Shown here in pieces: positions 34,104 through 43,375 of a DNA stretch of 64,000 bases. Origin of the DNA: UBA4742 sp037138595 (GTDB taxonomy: Bacteria > Actinomycetota > Acidimicrobiia > Acidimicrobiales > Acidimicrobilacustridaceae); NCBI GenBank assembly GCA_037138595.1, contig JBAXIB010000011.1, positions 32,465 through 96,464 on the forward strand, written 5' to 3'. The notes under the pieces were generated by a model. That model saw only the letters and a program-made list of their open reading frames with translations. It made no database searches and was not told the origin of the DNA. Both the position numbers and the translations under genes were made by a program. Numbering within the stretch: position 1 is the first letter of the stretch; each line of letters opens with the position of its first letter.

Positions 34104-36965
34104 CTACGACCGAGGGATCTCGCGATCCTCATAGGTTTCGATGATGTCGCCAGGTTTGAGGTCTTGGAAATCAGTCAGGCCGATACCGCATTCAAACCCA
34201 GCTTGCACTTCACGCACATCTTCTTTGAATCGACGCAGGGACTGCACTGCGCCTTTCCAAATGATTGTTCCTTCCCGCAAGAATCGAACCTTGGAGTTGC
34301 GAGTGATCGTGCCGTTGAGCACATAACAACCGGCGATCGCACCAACGCGCGGTACTCGGAAGATCTCGCGCACTTCGGCATCGCCGGTGACGATTTCTTC
34401 GAACTCTGGTTGCAACAATCCAAGAACTGCGTTCTGGATATCTTCGATCACCTGATAAATGATTTCGTAGGTGCGGATCTCGACCTTTTCTTGGTCGGCC
34501 ATCTCGCGGGCATTTCGGTCTGGCCGGACGTTGAACCCGATGATGGTGGCGTTCGATGTGGCCGCGAGTTGAATGTCATCTTTGGTGATTCCGCCAACGC
34601 CGCGCCGGACGAACGCCAACTTGACCTCGTCACGCTCAAGACGGCGGAGACTTTCGGTGAGCGCTTCAAGCGAACCCGTGACGTCAGCTTTGACGATGAG
34701 ATTCAACGTCGCCGCTTCGCCAGCCTGGATCTGCTGGAAGATGTCTTCGAGTTTGGCGCCGCCGCTCATCGCGTGGGCATCTCGGCCCAACGTGGCCTGA
34801 CGCTGCCAATGCTCGCGAGTCGCGGCAACCTTCGACGCGGTTCGTTCGTCGGGAGCAACCACAAATCGATCACCGGCCTGCGCAACTTCGGACAATCCAA
34901 GGACCTGCACCGGGGTCGACGGACCGGCTTGTTTAATTTGCTCGCCACGATCATTGATGAGCGCACGAACACGCCCCCAGGCCGCACCAGCCACCAGCGG
35001 ATCGCCAACGCGCAAGGTGCCCTGTTGCACCAAGACGGTCGCTACCGGGCCACGCCCGATATCAAGTTTGGATTCGAGCACGGTTCCGACGGCTCGGCCG
35101 TCGACGTTGCCTCGAAGGTCTTCGAGTTCCGCGATGACCTGCAAATTTTCGAGCAAGTCATCGATTCCAAGGTTTTCAAGCGCAGAAACCTGCACCATGA
35201 CGGTGTCGCCTGACCACTCTTCTGGTTGCAATCCACGCTCGGCGAGCTGGGTCATGACACGGGTCGGATCCGCGTTCTCGCGATCGATCTTGTTGATCGC
35301 CACGACAATCGGCACCTCAGCTGCACGAGCATGATCAAGTGCCTCGATGGTTTGAGGCATGACACCATCATCGGCAGCCACAACGAGGACCACGATGTCG
35401 GTCGCTTCGGCGCCCCGCGCGCGCATTGCGCTAAATGCCTCGTGGCCCGGCGTGTCAATAAACGTAATCGGCTTGTCGTTCTTGATGACCTGATAGGCCC
35501 CAATGTGCTGGGTGATTCCACCGGCTTCGCCCGCGACGACATTGGCATTTCGAATTTGATCGAGCAGTTTGGTTTTGCCGTGGTCGACGTGACCCATGAC
35601 GGTGATCACCGGAGCGCGCTGCGGTGCGTCGTCGTCGTCTTCCAAGAAGTCGAGGTCAAGCAATTTGAGCAGCTCGACTTCTTGTTCTTCGCCCGGGTCG
35701 ACCATGCGAATCTCGATACCGAGCTCGGCCGCGAACAGCTCAACCATGTCGTCACTCAATGACTGGGTTGCAGTCACCATCTCGCCTTGTTCCATGAGGA
35801 AACGAACGACGTCTGCGGTGGTGCGATTGAATTTCGGACCAAGTTCTTGAGCGGTCGACGCGCGTTCAATCACGACCTCGCCGGTTGGCGTGGGTGCATT
35901 GGCCGGCGTATAGCTCGGCGCCGACATCGGCTGCAGTTCATCGCGGTTACGGCGGCGACGACCCTTACGACGAGGAGCCCGTCGGTTGCCACCGGGACCA
36001 CCGCGACCGCCACCTGGGCGACCACCGGGCGAACTTCCTGGACCTCCGGGGCCTCCCGGACCACTCGGTCCACTCGGGCTGCTACCTGGCCGACTCGCGC
36101 CGGGCCCGCCACTCGGGCGTGTTCCGGTGCTTGACCCACCATCAGACCCACCACGACGTTGCGGAGCAGCGCCGCCAGGGCCACGACCGGTTGTTTCAGC
36201 AGTCGGACGACGGGTGACGCCAGGCGGTGGCGGAATCGGCTTGCCCGAAACCGAAGTCGGTGGTCGAGGTGGCGGAGGAATTGCCCGTCCCGAGCGAGCC
36301 ATCGGTTGTCCAGTTGGTACCGCAGGCGCGTCGCTAGCAGTGTCATCAGCAGGCCGTTTGCTCGGGGACTCAGGCGGCGCTTCAACTTCAGCCGCAGGCG
36401 GGACGACATCGGCCGGCGAGCGCGGCGCCGGTTCAGCCGAAGCAGGTGCAACTGGTTCAACTTGGGCCGCGGGGCGAGGCGGATGCTCACTACCGCTGGA
36501 GGTAACAACGCGTTTCGGCCGCGCAGCCGGAGCTGGAACAGCGGCGGGTTCGGCGACCGGCGGTGGCGCTGGAGCTTCAGGAGCCGTCGGCGCCGGCTGC
36601 ACTTCAGGTTGGGGAGCAGCCTCGATCGTCGGAGTTTCACCTTCGGCTACCGCAGGTTCGGCCTCGGCTAGGGCAGGATCGGCTGCTGGCTTTGCGGCAA
36701 TAGCGGTCTTCTTGCTCGCCTTCGTCGCCTTCGTGGCTTTGGCGGCCGCTTTTTTAGCCGGCTTGGCATCAGGTTCCGGCGGTTGTACGTCGCGGACCAG
36801 ACCCTCGTTCTTCGCCTTACGGCGGACGCGGTCGGCTTGGGGGTCCACCACACTCGACGAGTGAGATTTGACCCCGATACCGAGGGCGTCGCAGAGATCA
36901 AGTGTCTCTTTGTTGGTCAGCCCGAGCTCTCGTGCGAGCTCATACACGCGGATGTTTCCTGCCAA
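34104..36965 (-). CDS. infB: Translation initiation factor IF-2
   Basis: GTPase that delivers initiator tRNA to the 30S subunit, 953 residues. The N-terminal IF2N motif is IRVYELARELGLTNKETL. An Ala/Pro-rich then Gly/Arg/Pro-rich linker spans about 60-350. A second IF2N precedes the G domain, with GHVDHGKT (G1), DTPGHEAF (G3) and NKIDRENA (G4). Domain II and the C-terminal C1/C2 domains follow. The start is TTG 36965, fixed by homology of the first residues. The ylxR gene, often between nusA and infB, is absent: only 151 bp separate them. Confidence 0.96.
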   Translation of the reverse strand: MAGNIRVYELARELGLTNKETLDLCDALGIGVKSHSSSVVDPQADRVRRKAKNEGLVRDVQPPEPDAKPAKKAAAKATKATKASKKTAIAAKPAADPALAEAEPAVAEGETPTIEAAPQPEVQPAPTAPEAPAPPPVAEPAAVPAPAARPKRVVTSSGSEHPPRPAAQVEPVAPASAEPAPRSPADVVPPAAEVEAPPESPSKRPADDTASDAPAVPTGQPMARSGRAIPPPPRPPTSVSGKPIPPPPGVTRRPTAETTGRGPGGAAPQRRGGSDGGSSTGTRPSGGPGASRPGSSPSGPSGPGGPGGPGSSPGGRPGGGRGGPGGNRRAPRRKGRRRRNRDELQPMSAPSYTPANAPTPTGEVVIERASTAQELGPKFNRTTADVVRFLMEQGEMVTATQSLSDDMVELFAAELGIEIRMVDPGEEQEVELLKLLDLDFLEDDDDAPQRAPVITVMGHVDHGKTKLLDQIRNANVVAGEAGGITQHIGAYQVIKNDKPITFIDTPGHEAFSAMRARGAEATDIVVLVVAADDGVMPQTIEALDHARAAEVPIVVAINKIDRENADPTRVMTQLAERGLQPEEWSGDTVMVQVSALENLGIDDLLENLQVIAELEDLRGNVDGRAVGTVLESKLDIGRGPVATVLVQQGTLRVGDPLVAGAAWGRVRALINDRGEQIKQAGPSTPVQVLGLSEVAQAGDRFVVAPDERTASKVAATREHWQRQATLGRDAHAMSGGAKLEDIFQQIQAGEAATLNLIVKADVTGSLEALTESLRRLERDEVKLAFVRRGVGGITKDDIQLAATSNATIIGFNVRPDRNAREMADQEKVEIRTYEIIYQVIEDIQNAVLGLLQPEFEEIVTGDAEVREIFRVPRVGAIAGCYVLNGTITRNSKVRFLREGTIIWKGAVQSLRRFKEDVREVQAGFECGIGLTDFQDLKPGDIIETYEDREIPRS

Positions 36966-37116
36966 GAGCGGTCTCAGCCCCTTCTACTTTGCGGTCCCAG
37001 TCGCCCTAATGGCGGCCGGTCGCGGCTTGTCGAATGTTCAAATCTGTCCAGCAGCGCCAAAGCGCGAATACCCCATCTTCGCACGCCACCGCCGATAGCA
37101 CGAAGTGAGCTGCTGA

Positions 37117-38424
37117 CTATGAAGCCCCAGGTGGCTCATCGGAGGCGGAATCAGTGCCTTCGACGCCGTTCTCGGCGGGGTCGTCATCAGCAAGTTCAGC
37201 ATCGAAGACTTCGTCGATTTCTGCTTCAATGACCGCTTCGACGACTGCTTCAAGAATCGCTTCCTCGATGATTTCTTCGACGATTTCCTCGACGATTTCC
37301 TCGACGACTGCGGCCTCGGCCGCAGCAGCGGCATTCCACTGCTCAACCGACATGAGCTCGCCGTCGGCAGATTTCCACATCTGCTCGCCGCTTTCAGCGT
37401 CGACAACCCATTCGCCCTCAGCCCAGTCCTGGTTGAGATACGCCTCTTCTTCGAGGATTTGGGTCTCACTCTTAATGTCAACCCTCCAGCCAGTGAGTCG
37501 GGCCGCGAGACGGGCGTTTTGGCCTTCCTTGCCGATCGCCAGTGACAACTGATAATCGGGGACAATGACTTCGGCCACGCCCGAGTCTTCGTGAATGCGA
37601 ACCTCTTTGACCTTGGCCGGCGAAAGTGCCTTCATAACGAAGTCGGCTGGGTCCTCGCTGAAGGGAACGATGTCGATCTTTTCGCCGCGAAGTTCGTTGA
37701 CCACCATTCGCACTCTCGCTCCACGGGCTCCAACACATGCGCCAACCGGATCGACATTGCCGTCATGGGACTGCACCGCGATCTTGGTTCGCGCACCCGG
37801 TTCACGAGCACACGCTTTGATCTCGACGACACCGTCGGCGATCTCGGGAACTTCCAGTTCGAACAGTCGCTTGATGAGCCCGGGATGGGTTCGACTCACG
37901 ACGATCTGCGGACCTTTGGCGGTCTTGCGGACTTCGACGATGTAGGCCTTGACCCGAGCGTTCGGCTCAGGACGCTCATAGGGAACTTGCTCGGCCTGGG
38001 GCAGCAATGCCTCGACTCGACCAAGGTCAAGCAAGGTGTAGCGGCTGTCGCTTTGCTGAATGATCCCGGTGACGATGTCGCCTTCGCGACCGGCGTATTC
38101 GTCGTACTTCATCTCGCGTTCGGCTTCACGAATGCGCTGGTTCATGACCTGCTTGACCGTCTGGGCCGCAACTCGGCTGAAATCATCGGGGGTGACATCG
38201 AGTTCGGGGCCAGTTGGCTCGCCTTCGTCGTCGAGTTCTTGGGCCATGACTCGAAAGTCGCCGCTATCGGGGTCGATGATGACCCAGGCATATTCGTGCG
38301 CGCCTGGCATGCGCTTGTAGGCCGACTCAAGGGCATCGGCGAGCGCGCCAAAAAGCGTGTCGACCGTAATGCCTTTGTCGATTGCCAGAGCTTGAAGCGC
38401 GTCCATCATGTCCGGGTTGCTCAT
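37117..38424 (-). CDS. nusA: Transcription termination/antitermination protein NusA
   Basis: RNA polymerase elongation factor, 435 residues. The N-terminal RNAP-binding domain is followed by S1 (GDIVTGIIQQSDSRYTLLDLG) and two KH domains (PVGACVGARGARVRMVVNEL and LSLAIGKEGQNARLAARLTGW). After about residue 345 the protein has an acidic tail with Glu-Glu-Ile-Val repeats, predicted to form a long acidic helix. It starts inside the rimP stop (ATGA overlap). Confidence 0.96.
   Translation of the reverse strand: MSNPDMMDALQALAIDKGITVDTLFGALADALESAYKRMPGAHEYAWVIIDPDSGDFRVMAQELDDEGEPTGPELDVTPDDFSRVAAQTVKQVMNQRIREAEREMKYDEYAGREGDIVTGIIQQSDSRYTLLDLGRVEALLPQAEQVPYERPEPNARVKAYIVEVRKTAKGPQIVVSRTHPGLIKRLFELEVPEIADGVVEIKACAREPGARTKIAVQSHDGNVDPVGACVGARGARVRMVVNELRGEKIDIVPFSEDPADFVMKALSPAKVKEVRIHEDSGVAEVIVPDYQLSLAIGKEGQNARLAARLTGWRVDIKSETQILEEEAYLNQDWAEGEWVVDAESGEQMWKSADGELMSVEQWNAAAAAEAAVVEEIVEEIVEEIIEEAILEAVVEAVIEAEIDEVFDAELADDDPAENGVEGTDSASDEPPGAS
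37262..37312. repeat. Short tandem repeat encoding the NusA acidic tail
   Basis: A 15-bp-period repeat built on GATTTCCTCGAC(G) lies inside nusA and encodes EEIVEEIVEEIIEE. It is in frame, so length changes by slippage would keep the reading frame. Confidence 0.6.
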
Positions 38425-38984
38425 GACGTTGAAACCTTCTCGTTTGGGGAGGGGGTAGGTACGGTTTCGGGCCGATTGCCTTTGGGCGTCTTGGCCGAAG
38501 ATTTCTTTGCTGCTTTACCTGGCTTCGTTGCCGGGCCCCACTCGAATACGGTTCGAGCGCGTTCAATATCGCCGTAGGCAAGCCGTCGGCTTTGACCGGC
38601 AGGGTCATCAACCGTGACGACAAAACTCTCATCATCGGCTTCGGTAAGCAGCCCCACAACGCGTCGAGCACCTTCAAGGCCAGCGACCGTTTTGATAGTC
38701 ACCTTGGTGCCAATCGCACGAGTGAAATGATCGGGCGTGCGAAGCGGACGTTCGAGGCCAGGACTCGAAACTTCGAGCGTGAAATGCCCGCTAATCGGAT
38801 CGTGTTCGTCGAGCGATCGGGAAATCGCACGAGTAAGTTTGGTGATTGCACCCATGTCGACCCCGCCAGGCACATCGACCAACACTCGGAGCGATCCACC
38901 ATTCAATTCGAGGTCATATAGGTTGAGACCGAGATCGGAAACCAACGGCTCAATAAGTAGACGAACACGGTCTGGTGTGGACAT
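38421..38984 (-). CDS. rimP: Ribosome maturation factor RimP
   Basis: 30S assembly factor, 187 residues. The N-terminal domain shows LNLYDLELNGGSLRVLVD and the signature LEVSSPGLERPLRTPDHF; the C-terminal SH3-like domain has VVGLLTEADDESFVVTV. An Ala/Lys/Pro-rich tail of ~35 residues is added. A strong GAGGAGGTGA ribosome-binding site precedes ATG 38984. It is the first gene of the rimP-nusA-infB-rbfA-truB-ribF operon. Confidence 0.95.
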   Translation of the reverse strand: MSTPDRVRLLIEPLVSDLGLNLYDLELNGGSLRVLVDVPGGVDMGAITKLTRAISRSLDEHDPISGHFTLEVSSPGLERPLRTPDHFTRAIGTKVTIKTVAGLEGARRVVGLLTEADDESFVVTVDDPAGQSRRLAYGDIERARTVFEWGPATKPGKAAKKSSAKTPKGNRPETVPTPSPNEKVSTS

Positions 38985-39019
38985 TCGGTCACCTCCTCAG
39001 GCACGGACAGATGGGCACA

Positions 39020-39050
39020 GAAAACAAAAGCGTGGGCTAGGCCCACGCCT
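39020..39050 (-). terminator. Rho-independent terminator after proS
   Basis: GCGTGGGC-CTA-GCCCACGC on the minus strand is an 8-bp GC stem followed directly by TTTTGTTTT. This is the most canonical terminator in the window and isolates proS from the rimP operon. Confidence 0.85.
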
Positions 39051-39118
39051 TTCGTCCAGAAATCGAACGCTTTGCGGGTTGCACTATAGCGCGTGAACCC
39101 TCCCCTCGGCCGATCGAA

Positions 39119-40531
39119 TCAGTACGAACGGCCCGTCACCGCCAGCAAATCAGGCTCATCTTCTGACCCCGGCAGGCTTCCATCAGGGCGAATAAGGCAC
39201 CGAACCGTTACCGCCGAGGTGCTCAACGACTTTTCTCCCTCGGCGCCAACTTGGGACCACGGCACCCGAGCCCAGCCCAGCAGGCTGGCCTCACGGGCTT
39301 CCTCAAGCGTCGAAACCTCCGATGTTCGCGCCGCCCGCCGGGAAACCGAATCAGCCAAAAGTGACGTCTGAGCCGCTTTAAGTGCGTCATGAACTGCGAC
39401 AATCGCGCCGGCGAGCGGAATAGTCGCCTTTTCGCCGCTGATGCGGTCAATGAGGGTCACGGCGTCCTCAGCCAAATCACGAGGCCCAAGATCAAGTCGG
39501 ACCGGGACACCCTTGAGTTCCCAATCGGTAGCCCGCCTACCAACCGAGACCTCAACTCGGTCGTCAAGTTTCGCTCGCAGTCCTGCTGCTTTGAGTTCAT
39601 CGACAAGTGATGCGCAACGCGCTCGCACATCTGGATCATCCCGCACCGCGAGCACCACAACTTGAACTGGCGCAAGCCGCGGCGGAAGCCGAAGGCCGCG
39701 ATCATCTCCGTGGGCCATGATCAAACCGCCGACCATGCGAGTCGACACGCCCCACGACGTCGTCCACGCGTGCTGCTGGGTACCGGAGTCATCGAGATAC
39801 TTGATATCGAAGGCCTTGGCGAAATTTTGACCGAGTTCGTGACTCGTCCCCATCTGTAACGCCTTGCCATCGCCCATCATTGCTTCGCAGGTCAGGGTGT
39901 TTACTGCTCCGGCGAAACGTTCCTTTTTCGTTTTGCGCCCCACCACCACCGGCATTGCCAACACGTTGACCATGAAATCTTCATAGACCTCGCGATGAAT
40001 TCGTTCGGCATAGGTCCGCGCATCGTCATAGGTGGCGTGAGCGGTGTGACCTTCCTGCCAAAGGAACTCACTGGTCCGCAAAAAAAGTCGCGGACGTAGT
40101 TCCCAGCGCACGACATTGGCCCACTGGTTCAACAACAGCGGGAGATCGCGATAGCTCTGCACCCACTTGGCCATGTACTCGCCAATCACCGTTTCACTGG
40201 TCGGCCGAACGACGATGGGTTCGTCAAGTACCTTGCCGCCAGCAACTGTCACCACTGCGAGTTCCGGGCTGAAACCTTCGACGTGTTCAGCTTCACGGCG
40301 CAAATAACTCTCCGGTATGAACAGCGGAAAGTACGCGTTTTCGGCTCCCGCGTCTTTGATTCGAGCATCGACCTCGGCTTGCATTCGCTCCCAAATCGCA
40401 TAGCCATAGGGACGGATCACCATCGTGCCGCGAACCGGCCCGTTGTCGGCAAGTTCGGCCTTGTTCAAGACATCTTGATACCAACGAGGAAAATCAACAG
40501 ATTGCGGAGTGAGTACCGGTTCCTTAGCCAT
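39119..40531 (-). CDS. proS: Prolyl-tRNA synthetase, archaeal/eukaryote-like type
   Basis: Class II synthetase of 470 residues. Motif 2 reads VVRWELRPRLFLRTSEFLWQEGHTAHAT and lacks the large editing insertion found in the E. coli type, so this is the shorter archaeal/eukaryote-like ProRS. The anticodon-binding domain (VQVVVLAVRDDPDVRARC) and a C-terminal zinc-domain-like extension ending in Tyr (TGRSY) are present; a terminal Tyr is typical of this type. ATG 40531 is preferred over GTG 40537 because TAGTTT lies 8 nt upstream. Confidence 0.94.
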   Translation of the reverse strand: MAKEPVLTPQSVDFPRWYQDVLNKAELADNGPVRGTMVIRPYGYAIWERMQAEVDARIKDAGAENAYFPLFIPESYLRREAEHVEGFSPELAVVTVAGGKVLDEPIVVRPTSETVIGEYMAKWVQSYRDLPLLLNQWANVVRWELRPRLFLRTSEFLWQEGHTAHATYDDARTYAERIHREVYEDFMVNVLAMPVVVGRKTKKERFAGAVNTLTCEAMMGDGKALQMGTSHELGQNFAKAFDIKYLDDSGTQQHAWTTSWGVSTRMVGGLIMAHGDDRGLRLPPRLAPVQVVVLAVRDDPDVRARCASLVDELKAAGLRAKLDDRVEVSVGRRATDWELKGVPVRLDLGPRDLAEDAVTLIDRISGEKATIPLAGAIVAVHDALKAAQTSLLADSVSRRAARTSEVSTLEEAREASLLGWARVPWSQVGAEGEKSLSTSAVTVRCLIRPDGSLPGSEDEPDLLAVTGRSY

Positions 40532-40539
40532 GGTCACTC

Positions 40540-40545
40540 AAACTA
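40540..40545 (-). promoter_or_regulatory. -10 element for proS (leaderless)
   Basis: TAGTTT on the minus strand ends 8 nt before ATG 40531. No convincing -35 hexamer. Confidence 0.45.
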
Positions 40546-40604
40546 GTTGGCGAACCCACCGATGAAGTCGCCAGGCATTACCAAGGCCAACGTGGACCAA
40601 ATCG

Positions 40605-41828
40605 CTAATGCTTGCGGATCAATTCGACTTTGGTTCCAACATCGTTGGCATCGTCACCTTGCTCATGGAGAAGCTCGGCCCGATCGGCATCTGCTTGAGC
40701 GGCGGCACCGGCGTCGGCTCGAGCGAGCGCTTCTTCAACGCCGCCCTCGTGGATGATCTGCGCCCACTCGACTAACGCTTCGACCATCGAGTCTTCCGGC
40801 ACCACTTTGACGACTTTACCTTTCACGAACAGATGACCGCGATTGCGTCCCGCTGCGATACCGAGGTCAGCTTCGCGCGCTTCGCCCGGACCGTTGACGA
40901 CACAACCCATGACCGCGACTTGAATCGGGATTTCCAATTCAGCCAATGCAAGTTGGGCAGCATTAGCAATCTCAATCACATCGACTTCGGCGCGGCCACA
41001 CGACGGACACGCAATGAGGTCGAGACCTTTACGCTCTCGCAGGCCAAGTGCTTCAAGAAGCTGCCGGCCTGCCCGCGCTTCTTCGACGGGGTCCGCAGTG
41101 AGCGAATAGCGAATCGTGTCGCCGATACCTTCGCTCAGAAGGGTCGCGAGTCCAGCAGTCGACTTGATGAGCCCTGCGGGCGGCGGCCCTGCTTCAGTGA
41201 CGCCAAGATGCAACGGATAATCGACGGCTTCGGAAAGCTGCCGATAAGCCTCGATCATAATTGGCACGCTTGATGCTTTAACTGAAATTTTTACATCGTC
41301 GAATCCAACTTCGCGGAAGTAATCGAGTTCACGCTGGGCTGATTCAACCATCGCTTCCGGTGTAACCGTCCCGCCATATTTTTCGTACAACTCGGGGTCC
41401 AACGATCCACCGTTCACACCGATGCGAATAGGTACGCCTCGGTCTTTACACTCTTGAGCAACGATTTTGATGTGTTCGGGCCGACGGATATTTCCCGGAT
41501 TCAATCGAAGACACGCTACGCCGGCATCGAGTGCTTCCAGAGCACGCTTGTACTGATGGTGGATGTCAGCGATGATCGGCACCGGCGAGCGCGGAATGAT
41601 CGCCGCAAGCCCCTCAGCGGCCTCACGGTCGTTGCACGTGCATCGCACAATGTCAGCACCAGCGGCCGCCAACGCATAAATCTGTACCAGCGTTGCCTCG
41701 ACATCAGCAGTCTTGGTCGTCGTCATCGATTGCACCGAGATCGGAGCGTCACCACCGACCGCAACTCGAACGCTCGATCCTCGATTTGCCAACTGCACTT
41801 GGCGCGTCACGCGCCGCTCAAACGTCAC
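40605..41828 (-). CDS. ispG: 4-hydroxy-3-methylbut-2-enyl diphosphate synthase IspG (GcpE)
   Basis: Iron-sulfur enzyme of the MEP pathway that makes HMBPP, 407 residues. It has VGGDAPISVQSMTTTKTADV at the N-terminus, RLNPGNI, and the cluster cysteines in CPSCGRAEVD and MGCVVNGPGEAREADLG. The last ~45 residues are a charged Ala-rich extension. Start and rseP stop overlap (ATGA). dxr of the same pathway is two genes upstream, so the operon serves isoprenoid synthesis. Confidence 0.96.
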   Translation of the reverse strand: MTFERRVTRQVQLANRGSSVRVAVGGDAPISVQSMTTTKTADVEATLVQIYALAAAGADIVRCTCNDREAAEGLAAIIPRSPVPIIADIHHQYKRALEALDAGVACLRLNPGNIRRPEHIKIVAQECKDRGVPIRIGVNGGSLDPELYEKYGGTVTPEAMVESAQRELDYFREVGFDDVKISVKASSVPIMIEAYRQLSEAVDYPLHLGVTEAGPPPAGLIKSTAGLATLLSEGIGDTIRYSLTADPVEEARAGRQLLEALGLRERKGLDLIACPSCGRAEVDVIEIANAAQLALAELEIPIQVAVMGCVVNGPGEAREADLGIAAGRNRGHLFVKGKVVKVVPEDSMVEALVEWAQIIHEGGVEEALARADAGAAAQADADRAELLHEQGDDANDVGTKVELIRKH

Positions 41829-43375
41829 GGGTTGATTTGGATTGGATCAACTAAGTCGAGATAGAGCGAACTCAATCCGACGAAGACTAAAAGTCCGAAC
41901 ACGCCGTAGGCAACGGGCATCAACTTGGCCATGTCAGCGCGATACGGCCGACGAGTAATCAGCCCACGAATCGCTTCATAGGTTGCAACAGCGGCATGGC
42001 CGCCGTCGAACGGCGGGAGCGGAACCAGGTTGATCAGGCCGAGAAAAAAATTCACCATGGCCAGCAACATCAGGACGGCCACGAGGCCTTCCTTTCCAAG
42101 CTGCGAGCCAATGCCAACGATGCCCACCACCGACACAAAACGATCCTGGCTGGCTTCACTCACACCGGAAACCGCGGGAGGCGCATCGGTTTCAAGCGAG
42201 GTGATCCCGGCTTGTTGTTGCGCGGCCGCCGAGCGGGCTTCAGCCCCACTTTGTGACGGCCCAGTTGAAAATACGGTGTTGACGTAATTGCCTAGCCCGG
42301 CCGGCGAGAAGAGCTTGCCGAATCCTTGAACCGATGCTCTAGCTAGATCGAGAAAGTTGGAACCAGCGGCACTAACCGAAGCCGCCAAGCCGTAATGGGC
42401 TCGTGGCAACTCTTGGGAAACGCCGAGAAACCCTTGGGCGCCGTCGGTCGGCAGCGTCAGTGGTGCGGAAACTTCAGCTCGATACAAGTGGCCAGAACGC
42501 GAGAACTCGATTGAAGCTGGTCCCGCTGGAGCCTCGCTGAGCGCGGCAGCAGCATCGGCGTAGGACGCAACTGAGACGTCATTAACTGAACGAATTTGAT
42601 CGCCGCCTTGAAGCGGAATCAATTGTGCCGCACCGGTTTGACTTAGGGCCCAACCCAACGTTGTCGTTGTCGTGATGATCTGACCATCACGGTTGATGAC
42701 CACGTCAACGGTTTTGCCCGCGTTGCGATGCACGATGTCACCCATCGCGGCAAACGAAGTCGTTGGTTCCCCCGCGATGCTTACTAAACGATCCCCCGGT
42801 TGAATCCCTGCGGACTCAGCCGCGCTTGCGACCGAAATCGTCGCTACTTTCCAGTTGCTCGGGCGTTGTTCTCCGTAGGCAATGAACACCACGAGAATCA
42901 ATACGAAGGCGATCAAAAAGTTCATCGCTGGTCCAGCCAACACGACCCGCAGGCGTTTCCAGTAACCCTTTTCTCGATACGTGCGCCCTTCGTCTTCGAA
43001 GTCGACATCATCGAGACCACTCATCCCCACGATTCGGACATAGGCACCGGCCGGAATCGCCTTCACGCCGTATTCGGTTTCGCCACGTCGGAACGAAAAG
43101 ATCCGCGGTCCAAATCCTAAGAAGTACTCAGTGACCTTCATGCCGGCTTGTTTCGCCGCCAAGAAGTGTCCGAGTTCATGGAGAAATACCGATACCAAAA
43201 TCGCGCCGACGATCACCAGCGCCCAAGGACCAGCAAAGATGCCGAGTGCGGCGAGCGCGGCCACCAAAATCACTGCCGGCATGAGCCGCTGGGGCTTGGA
43301 TGCATCGCCCGGCGCATCGGCCGGTGGCGCCACGATCGGAGCGGGCGGCGACGGCTTATCAAGTATGTCGGTCAC
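41825..43375 (-). CDS. rseP: RIP metalloprotease RseP/Rip1 (site-2 protease)
   Basis: Intramembrane zinc protease of 516 residues. HELGH lies at 66-70 in the first core helix, and the third zinc ligand is in NLVPLPPFDGGH near residue 470. A PDZ domain (AGIQPGDRLVSIAGEP) lies in between. Family members cleave membrane anti-sigma factors such as RskA, one of which is encoded at 27406-28155. It is coupled to dxr upstream and ispG downstream by 4-bp overlaps, the same order as in mycobacteria. Confidence 0.95.
   Translation of the reverse strand: MTDILDKPSPPAPIVAPPADAPGDASKPQRLMPAVILVAALAALGIFAGPWALVIVGAILVSVFLHELGHFLAAKQAGMKVTEYFLGFGPRIFSFRRGETEYGVKAIPAGAYVRIVGMSGLDDVDFEDEGRTYREKGYWKRLRVVLAGPAMNFLIAFVLILVVFIAYGEQRPSNWKVATISVASAAESAGIQPGDRLVSIAGEPTTSFAAMGDIVHRNAGKTVDVVINRDGQIITTTTTLGWALSQTGAAQLIPLQGGDQIRSVNDVSVASYADAAAALSEAPAGPASIEFSRSGHLYRAEVSAPLTLPTDGAQGFLGVSQELPRAHYGLAASVSAAGSNFLDLARASVQGFGKLFSPAGLGNYVNTVFSTGPSQSGAEARSAAAQQQAGITSLETDAPPAVSGVSEASQDRFVSVVGIVGIGSQLGKEGLVAVLMLLAMVNFFLGLINLVPLPPFDGGHAAVATYEAIRGLITRRPYRADMAKLMPVAYGVFGLLVFVGLSSLYLDLVDPIQINP

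Noticed and set aside
35986..36864. Long plus-strand Pro/Gly/Ala-rich open frame opposite infB
   Set aside because: It is the mirror of the low-complexity IF-2 linker, where GC-rich repeats keep several frames open. No start context or family features.
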